From positions 1 through 5,508 of the forward strand of contig JANJSW010000345.1 of the NCBI GenBank assembly GCA_024711415.1: a stretch of DNA of 5,508 bases, in the 5' to 3' direction. The notes beneath the pieces were generated by a model, which was given only the letters and a program-made list of their open reading frames with translations, did not search any database and was not told the origin of the DNA. The translations under genes were made by a program, and so were the position numbers. Below, piece by piece: positions 1-4,725 of this stretch. The stretch comes from Thermomonas sp. (GTDB lineage Bacteria; Pseudomonadota; Gammaproteobacteria; Xanthomonadales; Xanthomonadaceae). Positions within the stretch are counted from its first letter, which is position 1. Every line of letters begins with the position of its first letter.

Positions 1-647
1 CGGTGGTGCTGGATCCGCCGTCGCTGGAAGACTGGCCCAAGCTCACCTACAGCCCGCAGAACGCGCGGCGGGTGGACCTGGACACGATCACCCGCGAGGA
101 CGTGCAGACCTTCAAGCCGGGCGAGGTGCTGCTGCTGAGCGGCAGGATGCTCACTGGTCGGGACGCCGCGCACAAGCGGATGGTCGACATGCTGAACATG
201 GGCGAGGCGCTGCCAGTCGATCTGGCCGGGCGCTTCATCTACTACGTCGGTCCGGTCGATCCGGTGCGCGATGAAGTGGTTGGCCCGGCCGGCCCGACCA
301 CCGCCACCCGCATGGACAAGTTCACCGAGCAGGTGTTGGCGCAAACCGGCCTGCTGGGCATGATCGGCAAGGCCGAGCGCGGCCCGGCGGCGCTGGAAGC
401 GATCAAGAAGCACCAGTCGGTGTACCTGATGGCGGTCGGCGGTTCGGCCTATCTGGTGTCGAAGGCGATCAAGGCGGCAAAGGTCGTTGGCTTCGCGGAT
501 CTCGGCATGGAGGCGATCTACGAGTTCGAGGTCAAGGACATGCCGGTGACGGTGGCGGTGGACAGCACCGGCACCTCGGTGCACCAGACCGGCCCGCGCG
601 AATGGCAGGCGAAGATCGGCAAGATCCCGCTGGCGGTGCTTACGTGA
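1..647 (+). CDS. fumA: Class I fumarate hydratase, C-terminal part (5' end outside window)
   Basis: This is the 3' end of an iron-sulfur, class I fumarase, which interconverts fumarate and malate in the TCA cycle in the cytoplasm. The frame is open from the left edge and stops at 645-647, giving about 215 residues. The visible part carries the family's C-terminal beta domain: a GRMLTGRDAAHKRM segment (about residues 47-60 of the fragment), YYVGPVDP, GPTTATRMD, a VYLMAVGGSAYLVSK stretch and the closing DLGMEAIYEFEVKDMPV. These match the end of E. coli FumA/FumB closely. The N-terminal domain, with the cysteines that bind the 4Fe-4S cluster, lies outside the window, so catalytic completeness cannot be judged. 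Some Xanthomonad annotations use the name fumB for this gene. The stop codon overlaps the start of the next gene by 4 bases, which suggests co-transcription and coupled translation. Confidence 0.95.
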   Translation, partial: VVLDPPSLEDWPKLTYSPQNARRVDLDTITREDVQTFKPGEVLLLSGRMLTGRDAAHKRMVDMLNMGEALPVDLAGRFIYYVGPVDPVRDEVVGPAGPTTATRMDKFTEQVLAQTGLLGMIGKAERGPAALEAIKKHQSVYLMAVGGSAYLVSKAIKAAKVVGFADLGMEAIYEFEVKDMPVTVAVDSTGTSVHQTGPREWQAKIGKIPLAVLT

Positions 648-1039
648 GCAACGCCCGCGTTGTCGACGGGCCGGGTTTCCGGATCCGTTACGACGGCGAG
701 CCCGGCTACCTGCGTGCGCACGTTTTCGATGGCACCGACTCGCTGGAAGTGTCGACGGCGATGTGGCGCATGCTGGGCGAGGAATGCCGCGCGGTGGGGG
801 CCAGCCGCATGTTGGTGCTGGAAGAACTGCATTCCACGGTCGACGTGGCCGACGTGCCGCGCGTCATCCAGGCGATGGTCGATGCCGGCATGACGACGGT
901 GAGGATCGCCTTCGTCGAACTGCTGGATGATATCCAGGGCAGCGAGCACGGCGAAATCCTGTGCTTGGAGCACGGCATCATCGTTCGCATTTTCTCCGAC
1001 GAGGATTCCGCCCGCCGCTGGCTGCTGTACGGGGATTGA
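644..1039 (+). CDS. 131-aa protein of unknown function, possible STAS/SpoIIAA-like fold
   Basis: I do not recognise a named family with certainty. I chose the GTG start at 644 because it gives a 4-base GTGA overlap with the fumarase stop, typical of translational coupling; an in-frame ATG at 602 would overlap fumarase by 46 bases. The 131-residue product has no signal peptide or membrane segment. It alternates predicted strands and helices: FRIRYDG (12-18), YLRAHVFDG (22-30), a helix at about 36-52, RMLVLEEL (55-62), a helix at 70-82, VRIAFVEL (86-93) and a final IIVRIFSDEDSARRWL (112-127). The last segment, a strand then a D/E-rich turn and a helix ending in W-L, resembles SpoIIAA-like/STAS proteins. 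This is a shape resemblance only; I see no clear phospho-acceptor Ser. Its position suggests a cytoplasmic accessory or regulatory protein made with fumarase (inference). It is convergent with phaR, with 16 bp between the stops. Confidence 0.8.
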   Translation: MSNARVVDGPGFRIRYDGEPGYLRAHVFDGTDSLEVSTAMWRMLGEECRAVGASRMLVLEELHSTVDVADVPRVIQAMVDAGMTTVRIAFVELLDDIQGSEHGEILCLEHGIIVRIFSDEDSARRWLLYGD

Positions 1040-1055
1040 GCCGCAGGGACGGCGC

Positions 1056-1562
1056 TCAGCGCGGCTTGCGCGCGGCCCCAGCCTTGTCCTTGTCCTTGGC
1101 GGTGGGCGCAGCGGTGGCGCTGCCCAGCCCGTTGCCCAGGTTCTGCTGGAAGTCCTTCCACAGCGCCATGTTGCGCTCGGTGAGCTGGTTCAGCATCGCC
1201 CACGGCGTTTGCCCCAGCATCCCGCCCATCTGCGAGCGGAACTGCTGCTGCTGCTCGAGGAACAGCTGCATCGAACGCTCCAGGTAGTTGCCCATGAAGC
1301 CCTGCAGCGAATCGCCGTAGAAGCGGATCAGCTGGCTGAGCAGCTGGGTGGACAGCATCGGCTGCCCGTCCTGTTCGTGCTCGGTGATGATCTGCAGCAA
1401 CACCTGCCGGGTCAGGTCCTCGCCGGTCTTGGCGTCGCGCACCTCGAAGGACTCGCCGTCCACGATCAGCTGGCGAACGTCCTCGATGGTGATGTAGCTG
1501 GAGATCTCGGTGTCGTAGAGGCGGCGGTTCGGATACTTCTTGATGACGCGGATCGCGGACAT
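1056..1562 (-). CDS. phaR: Polyhydroxyalkanoate synthesis repressor PhaR
   Basis: This gene encodes a 168-residue cytoplasmic DNA-binding regulator. In the known family PhaR represses phasin (phaP) and its own gene, and is titrated off DNA by nascent PHA granules. The sequence shows both family parts. The N-terminal PHB/PHA accumulation regulator DNA-binding domain (about residues 4-64) carries the hallmark IKKYPNRRLYDTEISSYIT (7-25). A second domain (about 68-108), LSTQLLSQLIRFYGDSLQGFMGNYLERSMQLFLEQQQQF, is Gln-rich and likely mediates oligomer or granule contact. The tail after about residue 145 is Ala/Lys-rich and probably disordered. The start at 1562 places the conserved MSAIRVIKKYPNRRLYD at the very N-terminus; the Shine-Dalgarno is weak (AGAG about 12 bases upstream). 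No phaC, phaA, phaB or phaP gene is visible nearby, so its targets are elsewhere. It is divergent from tcdA across a 74-bp gap. Confidence 0.95.
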   Translation of the reverse strand: MSAIRVIKKYPNRRLYDTEISSYITIEDVRQLIVDGESFEVRDAKTGEDLTRQVLLQIITEHEQDGQPMLSTQLLSQLIRFYGDSLQGFMGNYLERSMQLFLEQQQQFRSQMGGMLGQTPWAMLNQLTERNMALWKDFQQNLGNGLGSATAAPTAKDKDKAGAARKPR

Positions 1563-1630
1563 TGAGCACGGACTCTGGACGGCACTGCAGCCAGCATGGC
1601 GCAGCGCAGCACGGGTTGCAAGATGACCAC

Positions 1631-1643
1631 TAGACTATGCGCA
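1631..1643 (+). promoter_or_regulatory. Candidate -10 element of tcdA, leaderless arrangement
   Basis: TAGACT at 1631-1636 fits the TANNNT -10 pattern. Counting six spacer bases from it puts the expected transcription start at 1643, exactly the A of the second in-frame ATG of tcdA. There is no Shine-Dalgarno sequence upstream of either ATG and no convincing -35 hexamer at 16-18 bp. A start at 1643 with little or no leader would explain both. This is inference from spacing. Confidence 0.4.
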
Positions 1644-2440
1644 TGGGAAACGATCTCAAGCAGCGTTTCGGCGGCATCGACCGCCTGTACGGTAGCGGCA
1701 CGCTGGCGCGTCTGTCGGGTTGCCATGTGGTCGTGGTCGGCATCGGCGGCGTCGGCTCGTGGGCGGTGGAGGCGCTGGCGCGCAGCGGCGTGGGCAGGCT
1801 GACCCTGATCGACGCCGACGACCTGTGCGTGTCCAACACCAACCGCCAGCTCCCGGCGCTGGACGGGCAGTACGGCCGCGCCAAGATCGAGGCGATGGCC
1901 GAGCGCTGCCGCGCGATCAATCCGGGTATCGCGCTGGAGTTGAAGCCGCAGTTCCTCACGCCCTCGAACATGGACGACCTGCTCGGAACGCCGGTGGATC
2001 TGGTGCTGGATGCCTGCGACAGCTTTCGCACCAAGGTCGAGGCGATCGCGTACTGCCGTCGCCGCAAGCAGCCGATCCTCACCGTGGGCGCCGCCGGTGG
2101 CCGCAGCGACGTGACCCAGATCCGCGTGCGCGACCTGTCGCGCACCGAGCACGACGCGATGCTGTCCTTGATCCGCAAGAAGCTGCGCGGCGAGTTCAAT
2201 TTCCCCAAGAACCACGACCGCTATTTCGGCGTGCCGGCGGTGTATTCGCTGGAGAACGTGCGCTATCCGCAGGCCGACGGCAGCGTCTGCGGCTTGCGCC
2301 CGCAGCTGGGCAAGGACGAGGCGCTGAAGTTGGACTGCGGCGCGGGTCTGGGCGCGGCCACGCATGTGACCGGTGCGTTCGCGTTCGCCGCGGTGGGCAA
2401 GGCGATGGAGATGCTGCTGAAGCCGATGAAGTCGGGTTGA
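1637..2440 (+). CDS. tcdA: tRNA threonylcarbamoyladenosine dehydratase TcdA (CsdL/YgdL)
   Basis: TcdA is an E1-like, ThiF/MoeB-fold enzyme that uses ATP to cyclise t6A37 in ANN-decoding tRNAs to ct6A. The 267-residue protein matches E. coli TcdA along its whole length. It has the N-terminal QRFGGIDRLYG (9-19), the nucleotide-binding loop GIGGVGSW (35-42), the LIDADDLCVSNTNRQ segment (57-71) with the acidic and Asn/Arg residues that contact ATP, and DACDS (125-129). TVGAAGGRSDVTQI lies in the middle, and LDCGAGLGAATHVTGAF (232 onward) leads into a C-terminal hydrophobic helix. Two starts are possible: ATG 1637 (MRMGNDLKQRF) and ATG 1643 (MGNDLKQRF). Neither has a Shine-Dalgarno sequence, and the -10-like box just upstream favours 1643. 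The usual cysteine desulfurase/CsdE partners are not adjacent. It is divergent from phaR and convergent with the tatD-family gene. Confidence 0.95.
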   Translation: MRMGNDLKQRFGGIDRLYGSGTLARLSGCHVVVVGIGGVGSWAVEALARSGVGRLTLIDADDLCVSNTNRQLPALDGQYGRAKIEAMAERCRAINPGIALELKPQFLTPSNMDDLLGTPVDLVLDACDSFRTKVEAIAYCRRRKQPILTVGAAGGRSDVTQIRVRDLSRTEHDAMLSLIRKKLRGEFNFPKNHDRYFGVPAVYSLENVRYPQADGSVCGLRPQLGKDEALKLDCGAGLGAATHVTGAFAFAAVGKAMEMLLKPMKSG

Positions 2441-2450
2441 GCTTCCTGTG

Positions 2451-2464
2451 GTCCGCAGCCGGAC
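2451..2464. repeat. Small inverted repeat downstream of tcdA
   Basis: GTCCG (2451-2455) and CGGAC (2460-2464) form a 5-bp stem with a CAGC loop, starting 10 bases after the tcdA stop. No T-run follows. On its own it is weak. It is listed because it is the first of several consecutive inverted repeats in this gap. Confidence 0.4.
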
Positions 2465-2490
2465 GCGGGCCGGTTGGTCTCGACTGATGT

Positions 2491-2508
2491 CCGTTCGGTT
2501 CCGAACGG
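2491..2508. repeat. Perfect 8-bp palindromic hairpin
   Basis: CCGTTCGG (2491-2498) and CCGAACGG (2501-2508) are exact reverse complements separated by TT. As RNA this would be a 7-bp stem with a GUUC tetraloop. It abuts the larger inverted repeat that begins at 2508, so the two could stack end to end. The structure is symmetric, so it could act on transcripts from either strand. It could equally be a dimeric protein-binding site. Confidence 0.7.
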
Positions 2509-2580
2509 CCTTGCCGGGCCCGACGCTCGCAAGTCGCTCCCCGATACTCGCTTGGTTGCAAGCGCCGGGCCCGGCAAGGC
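2508..2580. repeat. 15-bp perfect inverted repeat enclosing a second hairpin; structured gap between convergent genes
   Basis: GCCTTGCCGGGCCCG (2508-2522) is the exact reverse complement of CGGGCCCGGCAAGGC (2566-2580), with 43 bases between. Inside, CGCTTG (2549-2554) and CAAGCG (2559-2564) make a 6-bp stem with a GTTG loop that ends one base before the outer right arm. The gap lies between the convergent ends of tcdA and the tatD-family gene, so a two-way terminator is the simplest reading. However, there is no T-run on either strand and the 43-base interior is long for a terminator. A dispersed repeat element or a small structured RNA is also possible. No plausible protein-coding gene occupies 2441-2599. 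Confidence 0.7.
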
Positions 2581-2599
2581 TGGGCAGTGAGTCGCGCTT

Positions 2600-3361
2600 T
2601 CAGAAGCCGAACAGCCGTTGCGCGTTGGCGCTGGTGGCGGCGGCGATTTCCTCCCGCGGCACCTGACGCAACGTGGCAACGATGTCGAGGGCTTCCCGCA
2701 GATGCGCCGGCTCGTTGCGCTCACCGCGATGCGCCGCGCCGGGCTGATCGGGCGAATCGGTTTCCAGCAGCAGTTGTTCCAGCGGCATGGCCGCAACGAT
2801 GCCGCGCAGGCGGTTTGCCCGCTCGTAGGTGACCGGGCCGCCGATCCCGAGCAGGAAACCGAGCCTGTGCAGCTGCGCGGCCTGTTCGGCGCTGCCGGAA
2901 AAGCTGTGCACCACGCCGCGCAGGCCCGGGAAACGGCGGATCGCGGCGATTACCGCGTCCACCGCCCGGCGCGCATGCACGATCACGGGCAGGTCGAACT
3001 CGGCGGCGAGCGCCAGCTGTCCGTCGAAATAGTGTTGCTGGCGCGCGGGGTCCAGCTCTTCGACGAAATAGTCCAGCCCGCATTCGCCCACCGCGACCGG
3101 GCGCTCGCGTTCGATCCAGTCGCGCAGTTCCTGCAGATGCTCCGGGCGATGGGCATCCAGATACATCGGATGCAGGCCATAGGCCGGATGCAGGCCGGGC
3201 AGCTGCGCGCAGACGGCTTTCAGCTTCGGCCAGCCGGCGGCGTCCACGGCCGGCACGATCTGGGTGTCCACGCCTGCGGCCAGCGCGCGCGCATGCACGG
3301 CGATGCGGTCGGCATCGAACTCGGCGGCGTCGAAATGACTGTGGCTGTCGATCAGGCGCAT
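2600..3361 (-). CDS. yjjV: TatD-family metal-dependent hydrolase, YjjV-like
   Basis: This gene encodes a 253-residue cytoplasmic TIM-barrel amidohydrolase. TatD relatives are metal-dependent hydrolases, several with DNase activity; the natural substrate of the YjjV branch is not well defined. Metal-ligand and family motifs are all present: DSHSH (5-9, with H7 and H9), GLHP (62-65), GECGLD (92-97, with E93), PVIVHARR (125-132, with H129), GVVHSFSG (149-156, with H152) and LLETDSPD (198-205, with D202). The GIGGPVTYERANRLRGIV and ETDSPDQPGAAHRGERNEPAHL stretches match E. coli YjjV better than TatD or YcfH, hence the symbol, which is by similarity. I chose the ATG at 3361 because DSHSH belongs near the N-terminus; the open frame extends 101 codons further upstream but runs through the neighbouring gene. 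No clear Shine-Dalgarno is seen. The start lies 7 bp after the stop of the upstream small gene, so coupled translation is likely. Confidence 0.93.
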   Translation of the reverse strand: MRLIDSHSHFDAAEFDADRIAVHARALAAGVDTQIVPAVDAAGWPKLKAVCAQLPGLHPAYGLHPMYLDAHRPEHLQELRDWIERERPVAVGECGLDYFVEELDPARQQHYFDGQLALAAEFDLPVIVHARRAVDAVIAAIRRFPGLRGVVHSFSGSAEQAAQLHRLGFLLGIGGPVTYERANRLRGIVAAMPLEQLLLETDSPDQPGAAHRGERNEPAHLREALDIVATLRQVPREEIAAATSANAQRLFGF

Positions 3362-3368
3362 CAGGCGG

Positions 3369-3596
3369 TCAGCGCCGGTTTGCCTGTCCTTCGATGGGCG
3401 GCTTGCCGGCATCCGGCTGCTTCTTCCAGCGCGACAGCAGCAGCGTGCCGAGGCCCAGCAGGATCTCGTCGGCAAGCGGGATGAAGTCGGGGACCAGCAG
3501 GTCGAGGAAGAACAGCGCCGCGGCCAGCAGGAACAGGCGCGGGAAGCTGAGCCTGCCGAGCCAGCGCATGAGCGGAGAGACGAGGGGATTGGCCAT
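3369..3596 (-). CDS. 75-aa membrane protein, DUF6116/DUF1232-like
   Basis: This gene encodes a small protein with an amphipathic N-terminus (MANPLVSPLMRWLGRLSFPR), a hydrophobic segment LFLLAAALFFLDLLVPDFIPL (about 21-41), a second hydrophobic stretch ADEILLGLGTLLLSRW (42-57) and a charged, probably disordered tail. The core LDLLVPDFIPLADEILLGLG resembles the DLIPDFIP-type motif of DUF1232 (YkvA-like) proteins. The whole layout fits the short Xanthomonad proteins I recall as DUF6116; that assignment is from memory. It is probably an inner-membrane protein, with no known function. The frame is open upstream to 3812, but homology-like sequence starts only at ATG 3596. That ATG has no Shine-Dalgarno and is preceded by a TAGTTT box. 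It is the first gene of a two-gene unit with the TatD hydrolase. Confidence 0.85.
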   Translation of the reverse strand: MANPLVSPLMRWLGRLSFPRLFLLAAALFFLDLLVPDFIPLADEILLGLGTLLLSRWKKQPDAGKPPIEGQANRR

Positions 3597-3612
3597 GCGC
3601 GGAAAACTAGCA
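3597..3612 (-). promoter_or_regulatory. Candidate extended -10 of the 75-aa gene, near-leaderless
   Basis: On the minus strand TGC TAGTTT (3612 down to 3604) matches the extended -10 pattern TG-N-TANNNT. Seven bases separate it from the ATG at 3596, placing the expected transcription start at about 3597, one base before the start codon. No Shine-Dalgarno is present. A -35 match is not convincing, as is allowed for extended -10 promoters. Confidence 0.45.
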
Positions 3613-3737
3613 TGCACACGGCGCAAACATCGCATGGGCGAAGCTGAACGCAAGCGGGCGCCACCCGGGCCTGCTCGGCATCGATTCAGATTGGCCGTGC
3701 TGCAATCGGCCACGGAACAGGGGTTACTCAACTTCAG

Positions 3738-3743
3738 CGGAGG
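3738..3743 (+). promoter_or_regulatory. Strong ribosome binding site of the glycine-zipper gene
   Basis: CGGAGG at 3738-3743 is a near-perfect Shine-Dalgarno sequence 7 bases before ATG 3751. It decides that start against the long open frame extending upstream to 3394. It also contrasts with the other starts in the window, which have weak or no Shine-Dalgarno. Confidence 0.85.
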
Positions 3744-3750
3744 CCGAACC

Positions 3751-4512
3751 ATGTCCAGGAACAATACTCTTGCGGTTGCGCTTGCCGCGCTGCTGGTTGG
3801 CGGCGTGGCCACCGCCGGCTACATGAACAGCCGCAGCAACGATGCCATCACCGCGCCGCTGGCCAATGGCGGCACGCGCGCGCAGGTCGACTTCGCCGAG
3901 GTCGTGGGCGTCAAGCCGGTCACCGAGCGCGAGCCGATGTACGCCACCGTGATCGGCAGCGAGCCGATCCGCGAATCCAGCACCACCAGCACGCCGCGCG
4001 AGGTCTGCGAGAACGTGACGGTGCAGGAGCGCCTGCCGGAACGCGACGGCAATGTCGGCGGCACCGTGGCCGGCGCGGTCATCGGTGGCCTGGTCGGCAA
4101 CCAGGTCGGCGGCGGCAATGGCCGCAAGCTGGCCACGGTGGCGGGCGCGGTGGCTGGCGGTTATGCCGGCCGCGAGATCGACCGCCGCCACGTCGGCGGC
4201 CAGGTGGTCAATCGCACCGACCGTCGCTGCCGTACCGTCAACAGCACGTCCACCAGCGCCCGCACCGTGGCGTGGAACGTGACCTATCGCAACCCCGACG
4301 GCACCACCGGCAGCATGCGCACCGACAGCAAGCCCGGCGAGCGGATCGCCTTGGGGGATGCCGAGAAGACGGTTGGATATGACGTGACCTACCGTTGGGA
4401 TGGCCAGCAGCGCACCGTGCGCATGGACCAGGATCCGGGCACGCAGCTGCCGGTGATCGACGGCCGGGTAGTGACCCAAACGGCCTCGGTGGAAGGCGCG
4501 ACGCTGCGCTGA
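3751..4512 (+). CDS. Glycine-zipper 2TM envelope protein (17-kDa antigen/SlyB-UmoD type)
   Basis: This 253-residue protein is predicted to be exported or membrane-anchored. The N-terminus has a hydrophobic stretch (LAVALAALLVGGVATAG, about 7-23) with a possible signal-peptidase I site after ATA (residue 22). There is no lipobox cysteine, unlike SlyB-type lipoproteins. A linker with Ser/Thr-rich sequence leads to REVCENVTV (83-91). The glycine zipper spans about 102-140 (VGGTVAGAVIGGLVGNQVGG, then ATVAGAVAGGYAGREI), the Rick_17kDa_Anti-type double membrane-associating hairpin. The lone Cys86 and Cys160 flank it and could form a disulfide in the periplasm. After it come two copies of a VTYR-x-DG...R-x-D-x2-PG motif (176-200 and 211-234). 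Function in this group is generally envelope integrity or surface sensing; a specific role cannot be assigned. It is monocistronic by its surroundings: divergent promoter region on the left, hairpin terminator on the right. Confidence 0.88.
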   Translation: MSRNNTLAVALAALLVGGVATAGYMNSRSNDAITAPLANGGTRAQVDFAEVVGVKPVTEREPMYATVIGSEPIRESSTTSTPREVCENVTVQERLPERDGNVGGTVAGAVIGGLVGNQVGGGNGRKLATVAGAVAGGYAGREIDRRHVGGQVVNRTDRRCRTVNSTSTSARTVAWNVTYRNPDGTTGSMRTDSKPGERIALGDAEKTVGYDVTYRWDGQQRTVRMDQDPGTQLPVIDGRVVTQTASVEGATLR

Positions 4513-4530
4513 CCCCACGTAGTCCAACCC

Positions 4531-4576
4531 ACGCAGTTGCCATGGCGGGGCCGGAGCGATCCGGCCCCGCCTGCGT
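4531..4576 (+). terminator. Strong hairpin terminator after the glycine-zipper gene
   Basis: GGCGGGGCCGGA (4544-4555) pairs perfectly with TCCGGCCCCGCC (4560-4571), giving a 12-bp stem capped by GCGA, a GNRA tetraloop. An outer stem, ACGCAG (4531-4536) with CTGCGT (4571-4576), can extend it across a 7-base bulge. It begins 18 bases after the stop. Only a short TTT (4576-4578) follows, so the U-tract is poor and intrinsic termination may be partial. It could also protect the mRNA 3' end. Confidence 0.65.
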
Positions 4577-4654
4577 TTGGCGGCGGCAAAATGGCGATGC
4601 CGGCGAAACGCACGGCTTTTGCAGAAAGGCCGTCGTAACGCCTGGCTGTGGTTG

Positions 4655-4678
4655 GCGAATCGTACGTACCGATTGCGC
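4655..4678 (+). promoter_or_regulatory. Candidate operator of gcdH (LysR-type ATC-N9-GAT dyad)
   Basis: AATCG (4658-4662) and CGATT (4670-4674) form an inverted repeat around TACGTAC. With one bulged base it extends to GCG...CGC (4655-4657 and 4676-4678). It contains ATC-N9-GAT (4659-4673) and therefore T-N11-A, the LysR-type regulator box. It sits directly upstream of the gcdH -10, overlapping where a -35 would be. In other proteobacteria gcdH is controlled by a LysR-type regulator (GcdR). The link here is inference; no regulator gene is in the window. Confidence 0.4.
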
Positions 4679-4690
4679 GGCATGCGCGAT

Positions 4691-4696
4691 TACAAT
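4691..4696 (+). promoter_or_regulatory. Candidate -10 element of gcdH
   Basis: TACAAT matches five of six bases of TATAAT and predicts a start near 4703, giving a leader of about 23 bases before ATG 4726. No good -35 hexamer lies at 16-18 bp (TTGCGC at 4673-4678 is only 12 bp away). This would suit an activator-dependent promoter. Confidence 0.45.
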
Positions 4697-4725
4697 GGCG
4701 GTTCGTCCAATTCGACCGTCAAAAC

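Noticed and set aside
1039..1066. Hairpin between the 131-aa gene and phaR (AGCCGC with GCGGCT)
   Set aside because: A 6-bp stem with a 16-base loop overlapping the phaR coding end and no T-run is too weak to call a terminator.
1240..1257. CTG triplet repeat in phaR
   Set aside because: It encodes the short Gln run of the PhaR second domain, common in the family. It is too short to suggest phase variation.
706..1569. Long minus-strand open frame (287 codons) across the 131-aa gene and phaR
   Set aside because: It overlaps two well-supported genes. Its translation is rich in Arg, Ala, Gln and Ser with no family motif, typical of out-of-frame reading in GC-rich DNA.
1466..2365. Long minus-strand open frame opposite tcdA
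   Set aside because: tcdA on the plus strand is unambiguous. The antisense translation is low-complexity Ala/Arg/His-rich with no recognisable domain.
2618..3484. Long plus-strand open frame opposite the TatD-family gene
   Set aside because: It lies antisense to a hydrolase with all metal-site motifs and has a biased, motif-free composition.
3682..3715. Overlapping short inverted repeats (GATTG/CAATC, CCGTG/CACGG) upstream of the glycine-zipper gene
   Set aside because: The arms are only 5 bp with 9-11 base loops and compete with each other. No -10 could be placed relative to them, so no operator is claimed.
3394..3750. N-terminal extension of the glycine-zipper frame
   Set aside because: The extension overlaps the 75-aa gene on the other strand, and the Shine-Dalgarno at 3738-3743 with the hydrophobic N-terminus fixes the start at 3751.
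3724..4683. Long minus-strand open frame opposite the glycine-zipper gene
   Set aside because: It is an Ala/His/Arg-rich shadow frame. The plus-strand gene has a strong ribosome binding site, signal segment and glycine zipper.
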